From positions 1-64,000 of the forward strand of contig JAPTJF010000051.1 of the NCBI GenBank assembly GCA_029339195.1: DNA of 64,000 nucleotides. The letters are read 5' to 3'. The translations under genes and the position numbers were made by a program. Positions 37,392-49,149 of the stretch are shown here, piece by piece (the stretch's first letter is position 1; the number at the start of each line of letters is the position of its first letter). This stretch comes from Micractinium sp. NFX-FRZ (Eukaryota > Chlorophyta > Trebouxiophyceae > Chlorellales > Chlorellaceae). The notes beneath the pieces are model-generated. The model saw only the letters and a program-made list of their open reading frames with translations. It made no database searches and had not been told where the DNA came from.

Positions 37392-38423
37392 TGACTCACC
37401 TCTTACAGAGTGGCCGCAGCTTACAGACTCGACAGAAACCCTGATTCCTCCCCTATCTCTAACGACTGAACCCCGTCCTCCTTGCTTTGCTTGCTTCAGT
37501 TACCTGCCCTGCACTACCTGCGCTCGTCCTCCTCCATCTTCCCCACACCGCCCTACCTGTGCAGCACCGTGACCCAGCCTGCTGCGTCTTGCTTGCCCTC
37601 AGCCCCAGCCGTTCTCCTCCTTATCGCTGCACTACGTACTCTGACCTTGAATTATGATGTAAGAATGTTATGATGCCAGCTCTCAAGTTGCACTTGCTTT
37701 AATATCTAACTCACCGTCCATTGGGGGAGCGGCGCGGACAGCCGGCAGCAGTGGGTAGCGCATATCGCTGTGACTCTTCACCGATTGCAAGCCTGCTAGC
37801 CTGTTTGATGAGGTGCTGACTGTGTTGAAAAGATGGCGAACGTGTATGTAGCTTTCACCGCCGTCAGTGTGTGCCCTGCACAGCTGGCCCCGCCTTGTGG
37901 CCCCACCGAGTCGGCCGCCGCTTGCTGACGAGGCGCCAAGTGAGACTCATGACGTGGCTGCTTTCACGTGCGGTGGTGTGCTTGCGGCTGCGGCCACCGT
38001 CAATTCACCAACTGCTGGCGAGCGGTTTCCGAGCCGAGCGAGGGCGCCAGCTGCGGGCAGCAGACGGGCGGCACAGCGGCTGCAGCACGCCGGCGCTCTG
38101 GCGCTCGCAAAGGTCTCGATTACACTTACGAGCGGATTTTGTCTCGGCGGGTGTGACAGCTGCCGGCTGTCATTTCGCAACAGCCATCTATGTTACGGGC
38201 AACCGCAGGCGTGCAGGTGGGCCACTTCAGGGCTGCATCATTTCTAGCATTGATTGAGTTTGCCGGAACGGCGGTGGCATCTCTAGCGGGCCAGCCGAAG
38301 AGCGGGAGGTGCCCCCGCCATGCTGCCGCCGGAGCTGTTCAGCTCCGCCCGCTGTCGCCCTCTCAGGTGCTTGCGTGCACTGCTATGCAGGCACGCAAAT
38401 GTTTCGGTAGCAATGCAACCACA
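37392..38423 (+). other. Intergenic region between the two hydrolase paralogues
   Basis: It holds the 3' UTR of the first gene with TGTAA at 37658-37662 (about 270 bases after the stop) and the promoter of the second. No further gene is seen. Confidence 0.6.
37658..37662 (+). promoter_or_regulatory. TGTAA polyadenylation signal of LysM hydrolase gene
   Basis: TGTAA occurs in a locally AT-rich stretch (GAATTATGATGTAAGAATG), the expected setting for this algal signal. Confidence 0.65.
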
Positions 38424-41400
38424 ATGAAGCACCCTCCAGTCCCAGTATCCCTGGCGCTCCTTCTGTGCCTCTGCCTGGGCGCCCAGGCGTCGGTTCGGCC
38501 AGGTGAGCAAGCTTCCCTGCCTGCCGCCGACGCTGCCTGCTGCTGCTGCTGCAACATGAGGACGCCTTCCATTTGATTGATTTAACATGATATAGTTTAA
38601 CTCTTGCAACCATCCTTGCAGATTCTGGAGAACCAGGGGGTGCAGCTGCCCCAGCAGCAGCTCTGCCCGCCCTGCTGGCGCCCCAGGGCCGCCCTGGGCC
38701 AAGAGATGCGCAAGCAGTGGGTGACGCGGCTCCAGCCGGTGCACTGCCACGTGTCCAGGCAGCAGCAGCAGCAGCAGCAGCGGCGGCAGCCGTGGGTGCA
38801 CGTCCTGCCAGAGTTGTGGCCGCTGGTAAAGACGGGCAGGCGGTGGTGGTCGGTCCCCGCGTGCCCGCCGCGTCTGTGTCGCCGCCGCCACCGCAGCCGT
38901 CCCCGCCACCGCCTCAGCCGCCGCCACCGCCGCCGCCACCTTATGTCCAGTACCAGAGGCCAGGGGAGGGAGATGCGGACCGGGAGGTGCATCCCAGATG
39001 GCTCCTCCCCACCACAGAAGTGGCCTTCAACCGCACATTCTATTATGTGGTGAGTGGCGGAGTTAAGGGGGTCAGTCATGTGTTTACGTGTGTCGCTGCG
39101 TGATTATGTGCTGCTGAATGGGCTTCGTTGATGTGGAGGGTGGTGCCCTTCACAGCAGAGACAGAGCTGAGCAGCAGCACGCCACGCTGGCAGAGAGTAT
39201 GCTGGCCCACTGTTTGCCCTGCCGCTCTCTCACCCTCCATCCTCGCCCCGCCTGCCTGCCTCCCTGCGCCACACCTGGCACCCCCTGCAGATCCCGCCTC
39301 AGCCGCGTGCCGTGGCGCTCATGATACACGGCTGCGCCCACTCTGCCCGCAACTTCTTTCCCCAGAGCGGCGCATGCCCCGAGTGCCGGGGCCTGCCTGA
39401 GCAGCTGAGCCACACGGAGCAGGCACTGAGGCGGGGGTATGCAGGTGGGGTGGAGGGGAGGGGAGGGGATGCCGCTGGTTGTGCCGCTGCACGCTGTGCC
39501 TGTCGTGTGCGCTGCGCTGGGCTGGGCTGGGGCATGCAGCGCTGGCGCTGCAGTGGGGGCAAGCAGGTGAAGCGGGGGCCTGGATGGAAGGGTGTGGTGG
39601 AGTGCTATGGCCTGCTGTGCCGTGCCGTGCCATGCTGTGCTGTGCTGTGTATCACGCTGTGCTCTCTAGCCCAGTCCCCTGCAGTGGCATTGTGCAGTTG
39701 CCTTGCCATCAACCCTCCCAACATCCCCACCGGTCCGCCTGCCCCCTGCCCTCCTCCTCATGCCCCTGCCTGCCGCCCTGCCCCACTTGCAGTGATTGCC
39801 GTCAACTCTGGCAATGCCTCCACCGGCTGCTGGAGCTGGCAGGATGACTGTGACGACGTTGTTGACTTGGTGAAGCAGTGGCTCCAGGAGCACGCGTGAG
39901 TGGCGGCGGCCCGGTGGTCAGCCTGCTGCCTGGCTGCATGGCTTCCTCCGCGCGTCCTTGCCGCTGTGCTGCCTGGCTGCCTGGCTTACTCCACGCGTCC
40001 TGCTTCTATGCTGTTGGCTGGCTGTATGGCAGGCGTGTGTTTGCGCGGGGGCTCAACAGGGGCCCCGGCCTCGGACGCCCAGCTGGCAGGAGAAGCGGCA
40101 TGAGGTGAACAGGCGTTACCAGGGCGGGCTGCCAGGGTTGTGGAACCCAAGTTCATGCTGGGACCTCCAAACCAGCTCCTGACCTGACCTCCCTGGCTGC
40201 CTGCAGGCTGACAGAGGTGCCACTCTACGGCTTGGGTGTCTCCTCGGGTGCTTCCTTCGCCCTCAAGCTGCCTCGGTACCTGCGGGTGAGTGAGTTGTCA
40301 GTGGGGCCTCCTACCTGCCAGGTGGCCAGCGCCCGCCTGCCCGCCCGCCTGCCTGCTGCCACCCCGCCTACCTGCCTGCCAGCCTGCCTCCTGCCACCCC
40401 GCCTGAGCCACCTGCCTTTGGCCGCCTTGGGCCCGCAGCGCGGCCTGGCAGGCGCTGGCACCCACGCGCAGCCTGGGCTGGGGGCTGATTTCCTTGACGG
40501 AACGGTGCCCGGACGAATTCCCATCCTGCTGGCTCTCCCGCCCTGCAGTTTACTGGCGTCCTTGCAGAGGCACTTGCCGTCACTCTCGACTCGTGGGGCC
40601 TGGAGAAAATGAAGACGGGTGAGACCCCCTTCCGGGCTGCCAGCCGGTGCCTGGCCCCATCTGCAGGCCCATGACAGCTTGGCATTGCATGCAGTGCTCA
40701 GGTGCATCGGATACAGTGCGCCCACTTGGCCCAATGGGGGTAGCGGGCAGCCGCCGCGCAGCAACCAAGCAGCAATGTGTGCGTCAAACAGCCGGCCCCC
40801 TCATGGCCCGCCCGCGTCCCTGCTGCTTCCGTCGGCCGCCCTCCCTTGCGGCACGCTTCACCACACGCATCCCTGCCCTTCCAGTTCAATCACGTCTCAC
40901 CTGGATCCCCCGAATCACCTGCAGCCTACCCGCCCACCGTGTTTGTGAGCATGGTTCGAGATCAGGACACGGTGCTCAAGATCTCGGCGGCATGGAGGGA
41001 GCTGAGGGGGCGCGGCAGCCCTGTGGGGGTGGTGAATGTGAGTGGGTGGGCCAGGCGGGGTGCTTGGTTGGAGGGGACGTGATGATGGAAAGCGGGGCAG
41101 GCTGGTGGAAGGAATCACTGTGGCTGGGTGGGTGGGCGAGTGTCACCCTGGGTGTATGCTTGGGCGGGCAGAGAGCGGGGCATGCACACTCTCGACAGCT
41201 TAAGGGGGATGCGCAAGCTGGGGAGACCGGTGACTGTGGCCGAGGTGAGAGGGTGCCAGGCAGGCGGGCCGTCCTAGGGAAGCAGCCCTAGTGAGGAGGC
41301 AGCTGTGACTTGTGAGCCGTGGACCTGCAGGCGGCCAGCTGCATGTGTGGATGGGCAGGTGGGCCTGCTGTTGGTGGGCTGGCAGCAGCGCAGACCCCAC

Positions 41401-44264
41401 TGCGGACACTACTGCTCACAGCTGTGTTGTGTCAGACAAAGAGCCACCCAACACCTTGGTGCTCTCTTCCCTTGCTCTTCCTTGCTTCACATCCTGGCCA
41501 TGCTGTGCACGCTGTGCCTGCAGGTGCACCCCCGCCAGGTCTACCCCACGTACTTCTCAGACCGCTTCCCCTCCAAAATATCCGAGGGTGAGCCAGTGGG
41601 CGCCATGCACTACCAATGAATGCACAATGCGCAGTCAAGGGCTAACATGCTGAGACTGCTGCCGCACGATGGCAGCGCTGCACACACAAGTGTAGAGGAC
41701 CCATCCAAGCTGCACCTGCCCTGCAGCCTGCAGCCGTAAGCAGCTCGCAGCATGCGCTGCCAGAGCTGTCCTCAGCCTGTGCCCTTGATTGCTTGCACGT
41801 CGGGTTCCTTTCCAACCTGCCTGCCTGCCTCCCTGCAGAGCTCAGCCGCAAGATTGCTGGGGCCCTGGAGAAGGTCCGGATGATTGATGGGGCTGGGAAC
41901 GTGCTGGAGGACCCCAGGTGGGCTTTAGGGTTGTTATTTCTCTGATAAGCTCGGATGTGGCTGAGGCGTGCTGATCTGCAAGCGCGCGGGATGGTGTGTT
42001 CAAAGGTGGGCGAGCAGAACCCCCCTCAGGGACCGTGTTGCAGGGTCCCAGGTGGGCTTGCGCTTGCGGCGGGGTTGGATGCGATATGATGTGGCCTCTC
42101 TGCAATGCAAGAGCGTCTTTTGATGTGTCAAGGGGGGAGGTGGTCCCGCTGACCTGGCAGGCGGGGAGGGGAGCGGGCACAGGCATGCCTGCGCGCTCCA
42201 GCCCCTCACCCCGTGCATGCATTGGGGGTGGAACGGGTTTGCAGTTTTCTTCGGGCAGCCTGCGCCTTCACAACCCTGGCTGGCCCCTGCAGATGGGCCG
42301 GGGGTTCTGGCGGCCCCGCTGACATGCTCCTATGATCCTATTCTCCGTGTGCTCCTGCTGCAGGTACACCGACCGCCCGTGGCTGTCGCTGCTTCAGGCC
42401 CGGGTGCCGGAGCTGCAGCGGGGCAGCATCCAGAAGGACGGCAGCAAGGCTCTGCCAGGCTGGCCCGAGAATGAGGACGTGCTGCTACGTGGGGTGAGGC
42501 GTTGGGCAGCATGGGAGGCCGTGACATGAATGCAACATGTGTTGCTCCTGCCCCACTGCCCTGTGCTGTTCTGAACCAACCCTGGCAGCGCCCTCCCTCA
42601 CCCGCCCTTCCCCGCCCGCGCAGGTGTGGTCGCTGCTCAATCTGGCGTATGCCAACCACGAAATCATTTCTGACTATGCCACCGCCGCCTTCATGTGGTT
42701 TGAGAGCTTGTGAGTGGGGGAGCGGAGAGCCCTTGGCGGAGTGGGCAGGGAGGGGCGGCAGCGCAAGCGCGTGGGCATGTGGCACGCACCTGGGGGCAGC
42801 AGGACAATGTTACTGCGTGCAGTGGTGATCCAGCCGCTCAAGTGTGTGGCATGCCCTGCTCGTCACCCCCAATTTCCTCTGACCCTTGTCCGCCCTGCAG
42901 AGGCAAGGCCAACCTGCCCGCCCTCGTCAGCAGCTTCACTTACGGCCTGCCGCCTGGGCGCCAGCGCAAAGCTCTGGAGCAGGCTCTCAGAGAGGAGGAT
43001 GGGGAGCAGGCGGGAGGGGCCCTGTCATCCCTCCTGTGGGGGACACAAGTGCCTGGTGAACGGGAGCTGTTTGCAGCGGCGCAGCAGGCGGCGGCCCAGG
43101 CCGACCGCCTGTCCCGCAGCAGCGATGCAGCTGAAGCAGCAGACCTGCGGCAGTGGCGCCTGGCGCCTGCACTGCCTGCTGAGGTGGCGGCGGCAGCAGA
43201 GCGGTTCAATGCAGCGGAGCAGATGGACAGCGATGCGCAGCTGCTGCGGGAGGCGGCGGCGGTGGAGGCGACGCTGGGGGACGACGGGGGCGCGGGGCTG
43301 GCCGGCAGCAAGCACGGCCAGTACAGGCGGGCCTCCCGGCAGGCGGGGTCTGCTGGGGGCAGCAGCGCTTTGGACACCATTGTGGGTGAGTGGGTTGTTA
43401 TGGACCAAAAACAACAGCTGATGTGGGAGACAAACCGGTGGTCATATGCCTCCGACCATGCAGCTGCCAGCAGTGCATGGCTCTTGACGCCCATGGCCTG
43501 GTCATGACTCCTTGAACCCGCCCCACCCCCTGCGCAGGCGGCCCCGTGGCTGGCGCCGCTGTCGGCATCCTGCTTGCCTGCCTGCTGGCTGTCCTGCTGC
43601 GCAACCGCCGCATGGCAGCGCAGCCTGGCGGCTTGCTGGCCGACACGACGCACGCAGCACACCCGGCGCCAGCTCCCCACCACTACCACCAGCACCACGC
43701 AGGTAGGGGAGGCTGCGCAGGGCTGTTGTGCATTCGTTGACTGACACCCGTGACCCGCCCTGCCCCCAAGCTTCGCATCCACCTGCCTGAGTCTGTCACC
43801 AGCTGTCGCTGCCGAGGCACCTACAGGCGCTCGTCCCATCCTGCCTTCACCCTCCCTTGCCACCGCTCCCACCCCTACCTTTGCCCATGCAGCGTCGCCC
43901 CCCTCCTCCTCCCGTCTCTCCATCATCCCTGGAGTCAAGGAGCGGTTCGACCTCTCTGAAGTGGTGGAGGCCACAGGTGGGTGTGGCAGGCGGGTGGGCA
44001 GCTGTCGTAAATGCAGGCCTGCCACATTGGGTGCTGGCTGCTGGCGCGCCTGGGCACCGTGGCTCTGTCTGTTGGTGCACCCCGGGGATGCTCGTTGAAA
44101 GCTGGTGTGTGTGGGGCGCAAGCGGTCTCGAATGGAGGCCCATCTTTGAAAGCCCCCGCTCGCCCCTGCCTGCTGCCGCCGCTGGTGCAGGCAGCCCATA
44201 CAGCGCGCGCCGCCGCATCAAGACGGCCTTCAGCGAGAGCCCGCACAAGAACGGCGGCCTCTGA
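38424..44264 (+). CDS. Receptor-like serine hydrolase paralogue without LysM
   Basis: Fifteen exons (38424-38502, 38622-39049, 39291-39444, 39793-39895, 40207-40285, 40549-40618, 40925-41037, 41524-41587, 41839-41917, 42364-42493, 42624-42709, 42901-43385, 43538-43702, 43893-43976, 44191-44264) give 730 aa. Seven exons have exactly the same length as in the upstream paralogue (154, 103, 79, 113, 64, 79, 86 bases). Order: signal peptide (VSLALLLCLCLGAQA); Ala/Pro-rich stalk with PPPPQPSPPPPQ; hydrolase domain with ALMIHGCAHSARNFFP (oxyanion-type HGC), CWSWQDDCDD and nucleophile elbow GLGVSSGASFAL (G265-x-S267-x-G269); LAYANHEIISDY. In place of LysM there is a long Ala/Glu/Gln-rich, probably helical region (exon 42901-43385). 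Then a transmembrane helix (~627-645, AGAAVGILLACLLAVLL), RNRR, a His-rich patch (HHYHQHH) and the same tail: RLSIIPGVKERFDLSEVVEA, SPYSARRRIKTAF. The first part is predicted extracellular; the reaction is unknown. Confidence 0.75.
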
Positions 44265-45100
44265 GGGCAGCGCACAGACGGCGTCATGCCGTGCGCCCCT
44301 GCCCTCCCTGCAAACTGCACGGCGCCAGCGCTGCGCCGCGCTGCGCACATACAACGTATGCTTGGAGCCCCATGTCATCTTCACTCACCTGTGCTTGCTC
44401 CCCTCGTGGATGCCTTATACCCACCCATCTCTTGCCGCGCCCAGTACTCAGCAGTCGTACGCATCCCTTGATCACAGCATCTGCTGATGTCGTGCAATCT
44501 ACCGCGTTAGATGTTGCAGACACATATTTAATCAATGATAGCAGGATGCGGTAGCAAGAGCAAAGGAAGCGTGCGGGTGGCAGCCCCGAGGCACTGGCTT
44601 GGAAGGCCGGCAGACCAAGGGCGCCCTCCCTGCCAAGCGCCTCCTCTAACTTGGGAATGAGTGTTGCCGCGTAAACGGATCTGTTTTCATTGAGTTGCAG
44701 TAGCTCAGTAATGCAACTACGGCAGTGCAGTGTTTGGCAATGGGCGGGGTGCCACCCCGCTGGTGAGTGCCCGCCGGCGGCGCCGCCACCTGGCGGCGGC
44801 GGCTGGCATTGGACTGTGAAGGCCCGGGCATTGGAGGCCTGCCCATTTGATGCATTCCACAAGTGGACAACATTGCTTGTTTTAGCAACGGGCGCCTGTC
44901 TCCTGGTGGCACCACTTCAGTCGCTCTCTGAGGCCCGGCAGACCAGACCTCCGCGGCGCGGGTTCACACAGCCCGCAGTCGTCTTAACGCGAGGTACAAA
45001 AGCTACCGCGTCGGGGGCGGCGGCAGCGCCCCAGACAGCAGTTTCAGGCGGCGGCGCCGGCGGAGGCAGCTGGCAGCAGCTGGCGGCGCGGCGCAGCGGC
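44265..45100 (+). other. Intergenic region, possible longer N-terminus of the ankyrin gene
   Basis: The frame of the next gene is open from 44690, giving a possible extension with a hydrophobic segment (TTLLVLATGACLLVAPL). The paralogue at 49869 starts near the acidic/ankyrin part, so the shorter start at 45101 is preferred. Around 44500-44560 the DNA is AT-richer and may be promoter. Confidence 0.4.
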
Positions 45101-47701
45101 ATGGCGCAGGTGTGGGACGTAGAGGAGGATTTCAGCGATGAGGAGGAACTTGAGGATGACGTTGACGATGAAGAGCCTGAAGATGACCTGTCTGACGAGG
45201 AGGAAGAGGAGGAGGAGGAGGGAGAGGAGTGGAGCGATGACGAGGGGCCAGAGGCAGCCTGGCCCGTGCTGTTTGGAGCAGTGGCGTTCAAAGACCTGCC
45301 CGCTGTGGAAGCGGCCCTAATGGAGCCCCAGTTCCTGCGCGACGGCGAGGTGGCGGCAGCCCTGCACATGGCCGCGGCATGCAACTTTGCAGAGGCGATC
45401 CCTCTGCTGCTGGGTGCTGGCGCGCCGCTGAACGACAGGAGCACTGCATGGGGGGCCTTTGCGCGAGACGTGGACCTGGGCCTGCTCGTGAGCTAAAGGG
45501 AGAGGGGCCTGCACATAATCCACCTTGCTCCGCATGCCATGTGTCCCATCTGTGTCATGACCTGAGGTGGGCACCAACCTACCATCATGCTGCCTGCCTC
45601 AGCCAGCTCTCATGATCTTTTCCTGATTGCTTTTTTTCCTGCAGGAGCTGGCACGGGACCTGGTCTACCACCACAAGGCCCGGACACCACTGGAGCAGGC
45701 AGCCTGGAAGGGCCACCTTGCCGCTGCACAGGCGCTGTTGGGTGCTGGCGCGCAGCTGGGGGCGGCGCACCTGGGTGCAGTACACAGCATGCTGCAGGCT
45801 GGGTGGAACGCTGAGGCGCGGCCCGCTGCCAGGCACATGCTGTCAGCGATGGCAGCGGCCGCTCAGAAAGAAGCAGCAGCAGCGGCGGCAGCAGCAGCGG
45901 GACCTCAAGGAGGGAGCCTGGCAGCAGCAGCAGCCGACGACGGGCTGTGGGATGCTGGCGCGCTGAGTTGTGCACTGTCAGCGGTTCAGGAGGAGTGGAG
46001 GGAGTCAGACCCTGCCTACTCGGCCGCGCTGCACGAGTTACTGTGGCTGCACCGCGACGGCTTCTTCAGTGGGTTCCACGACAGCACCCAGCTGCCGAAC
46101 AGGCAGTTCCTTGCTATGCTCACCTATACACCCTTCATGCAGCTGTGGTGCGCTGCGCCAGCTCTGTGCCGCCTGCCGCTGATGGATCATGCGATGCGTG
46201 CCTGTGAACAGGGCGCGCCGCACGTGCTGGAGTGGCTGCTGGGACGCGCACCCATGCAGGCGGCACTGCAAGCTGCGGCTGGCTGGGAGCAGTCTTGGAG
46301 GCAGCAATATGGGGCCTGGCAGCAGGCAGACCCTGGACAGCGGGGGCGGCTGCCATACAGCGACATGCGGGCCTCCCAGCCTGATCCTGCCGCTCACCTG
46401 GTGGCATGTGCCTCCACTCGACCCGCCAGGCAGGGTTGGGGCTCGGCACTAGGCCTGGTGTTAGCTGCAGGAGCGCCTATCAGCATACACACCATCAACC
46501 GCGTAATCACGCTGTCTTCGGGCTGCGCCAGTGCTGCACGAAGTGGCCTGCAGCGCCTGCAGGCGGCAGCCGGGCGCCTGCCACAGGTGCCTGCGGAGTT
46601 GGCCCAGCCTGGATGGGACCCCATCTTCCATTGCCTGGATTACCATTCCCAGCAGCAGCAGCAGGTGAGGGAAGGAGGCAGGAAGGGGCCCCTGGTGCCT
46701 CCTGCAGCTGCTGTTCATTACACACATTAATGAACTGAATCATGCCACTACACAATTGTGCCCGACTGAGATGCACCTCTTTTTTGCTTGCTGCATCTCT
46801 GCCTCCCTGCAGCTGGATTACCAAGCTTACCTCCCTGGGACGCGCCAGACCTGCCACGACCATTGCTTGGCTGTCATGGAAGCTGTGGTGTCAGCTGAGT
46901 TCCGCCCAACCCGCCAGTTCAAGAGCGCAGTGATGGCAGATGGCAGCCTGCGGCATGACTACACGCCTCTGGAGGCGCCGCTGGCTGCCTGGGACGTGAC
47001 CGGCAACAACAGGTGCCCGGGGATTGAACATGACAAGTGGGATTGGAGTTGCAGCTGCCCATGCATGCCGCTCACCTGTATGGCAATGCGAAGCAATGGC
47101 CAGGGTTCAGCACAGCATGCACATGCACTGCATGCCATGATATGACCGCACTGCACTGCATGACGTGACATGAACGCACTGCACTGCATGGCAGGACCAA
47201 GTGCTTCTCACCTGTGGAGCATCTGTCCCATATCTTGCCGGTGCAGGTGGCTGTGGCTGGCAGGCTGGCAGACGCGCTGGACCCCTGAGACCCACGCCCG
47301 GTTCCCGCCTGCACTGCACGCCGCTGTACGCGCCCTGCTGCTCATAGCAGCCCGCAAGGCGGGCCCGTCACGGGTGGTGAGCGCGCGCTGCCCTGGCAGC
47401 GGTGCAGTGAGGCTGCTGAAGCGAACCAAGCCGGCGCCGCCGCCAAACAGGTGGGCTGCAAGCTGCCTGCTTGTGTCTGTTGGTACTGTTTGCAAGCTGA
47501 GGGCAGAAGCTTGCCTGCATTTACAGCTGGCCAGTTGTAAAGGCGCCTGTCTGCTGCCCCCGCCCCTGCTCTTGACCCAATGCGACTTGTCCTGCCCTGC
47601 GCCATGCTGCCTACCCTGCCAGGCTGCCCCGTGAGCTGGTGTTCCGCATACTGGAGATGGCCGCCTACCCGCTGTCCTGCTGGGGACCACAGCTGCAGTA
47701 G
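45101..47701 (+). CDS. Ankyrin-repeat protein with acidic N-terminus and C-terminal F-box-like segment
   Basis: Five exons (45101-45487, 45645-46664, 46813-47012, 47247-47450, 47623-47701) give 629 aa. The N-terminus is strongly acidic (EDFSDEEELEDDVDDEEPED followed by a Glu run). Ankyrin-like units follow: ALHMAAACNFAEAIPLLLGA and TPLEQAAWKGHLAAAQALLG. The middle is Ala-rich with a conserved WDAGALSCALSAVQEEW block and several Trp-rich helices. The end, LPRELVFRILEMAAYPLS, resembles the first helix of an F-box, though placed at the very C-terminus, so an adaptor role in ubiquitination is only a guess. The frame shares its exon phases with the broken paralogue 2.2 kb downstream. The start is uncertain; an in-frame ATG at 44690 would add 137 residues with a hydrophobic stretch. 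Confidence 0.7.
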
Positions 47702-48160
47702 GCAGTTGCAACAGGCACATTGCCGTCTGGCTGGCAAATGTATTCCCTCAGCACATCCGCTTCAGTGCTGCCTCACTACCTTCACGCCTTGCGCTCCAGC
47801 CCTGCGGATGCTGGGATAGCAGCCAGCTTGTTTGTGCTCAGTACGGTACTGATGTCATTATTTTTTTTTGTATGTTAGCTCAGCTCAATGAGCAAGCGCA
47901 AAGCCAGCAGGCAGGATGCACCCACGGAGGTAGCCTTGCAGCAATGGCGGCAGGCGTGCCAGGCGTGCCGTGTATGCTGTGGCTGGCGAAACTAGTGCGG
48001 AGTGTTCTTGACACACTCTAACCTGCTTCTCCGTCTGCAAACTTGCTCGGCCAAGCCTCTTTACTCAGAATTGCGCAGTGTAGCGTCGACCTTTGTGCAA
48101 GGAGGAGGTCGCAAACACGCCCAGTCGCGCCACGCCGTTCTTGAAACAAGGGCACTCGCG
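47702..48160 (+). other. Intergenic region
   Basis: No gene is visible. It contains a T run (47860-47869, ATTATTTTTTTTTG) and presumably the 3' end of the ankyrin gene and the promoter of the next one. Confidence 0.5.
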
Positions 48161-49149
48161 ATGCGGGCGCTTACAGTCGGCAGCAGCGGTGCGGTGACCG
48201 CCGCCTCCACGGCGGCCCGCCGCCCGCCCGTGGCGGCGGTGCCAGCGGCCACCCGGCGCCATCAGCGGCTTGTTTACAACCGGCAGTTGGTGAGTGTTCG
48301 TGCATCATGGATGGGGACTGCTTGCAGATATTCACTGTATTGGTGCCGGCTAGTTATGGCTGTGGGGCTACAGCACGCTGCAATGCTGCTGGCATGCCAC
48401 ACCACGCACACTGCCCCGCATGTGGCGGCGCAACAAGTGCGCTCTGCCAGAAGCCCCGGCGGGCTTCTGCCACCTGCCTCTCCTCTCTGTTTCACCCTCT
48501 TCCTGCATCTCAACTGAGTAATGCACCCTTCTTGCCCCCGCAGGCGGCACGCTTCGCTGCAGCGAGCGCATCATTGCGGCGCGCCTGCATCACGGCTGCC
48601 GCCCCCGCCGGCGAGCCCGGCAGCACAGCAGCCGCCACCCCCGCTGCCGTCATGCAAGACCTGGCAGCCTGCTTCACGGAGCAGCTGCAGATGACTAATG
48701 GCTGCGTGCCAGCTTCCCTGCTGCTGCGGGACGTCCTGGTGGAGCGTGGTGTGCTGTGCCGCCTGCGCAGCGGCTACCTGCTGGTCACCCTTCCCGAGGC
48801 GGCGGGCGCCGCCGCCTCCGACTTGCCGCCCCCTGTCTTTGCTTCGCCACACATGTGGGTTGAGCTGCTGGGCGGCGGCAGCGTGGGCAGCAGCGGCGAC
48901 AGCTCAGCAGCCCTGGATATTGGCATGGCGCTGGCTACCAATGCCGGGCTGGAGACGGCGGATCACCAGCTGTCAGCCAGCCTGCCGCCAGAGGCGACCC
49001 TGGTGGATGCGGGTGCTGGCGGGGGCGGGCTGGAGGCGGCAATGGCGGCGCTGGCAGACGGGTCGACAGACACGGGGGCCTATTGGGCCGGGGCGCCGCC
49101 GTACCTCAAGGCGTTCCGGACCGCCATGCTGCAGCGCTTTGCGTTGTGA
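48161..49149 (+). CDS. Transglutaminase-like fold protein, probably plastid-targeted
   Basis: Exons are 48161-48289 and 48544-49149, 244 aa, stop TGA. The first ~65 residues (MRALTVGSSGAVTAASTAAR and on) are Ala/Ser/Thr/Arg-rich without acidic residues, as in a chloroplast transit peptide. The mature part has NGCVPASLLLRDVLVERGVL then RSGYLLV, HMWVELLGG and LDIGMAL. This order (G-Cys-x3-S/A-x-L ... G-V/I ... GY ... H-x-W-V-E ... L-D) is that of transglutaminase/papain-like folds with Cys-His-Asp triads. The family call is inference from these spaced motifs; the enzyme may be a protease, an amidase or inactive. The gene is placed between an ankyrin gene and its broken copy. Confidence 0.5.

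Noticed and set aside
42940..44199. 419-codon minus-strand open frame opposite the second hydrolase gene
   Set aside because: It is a shadow of the Ala/Glu-rich exon; the plus strand has a complete spliced model with conserved phases.
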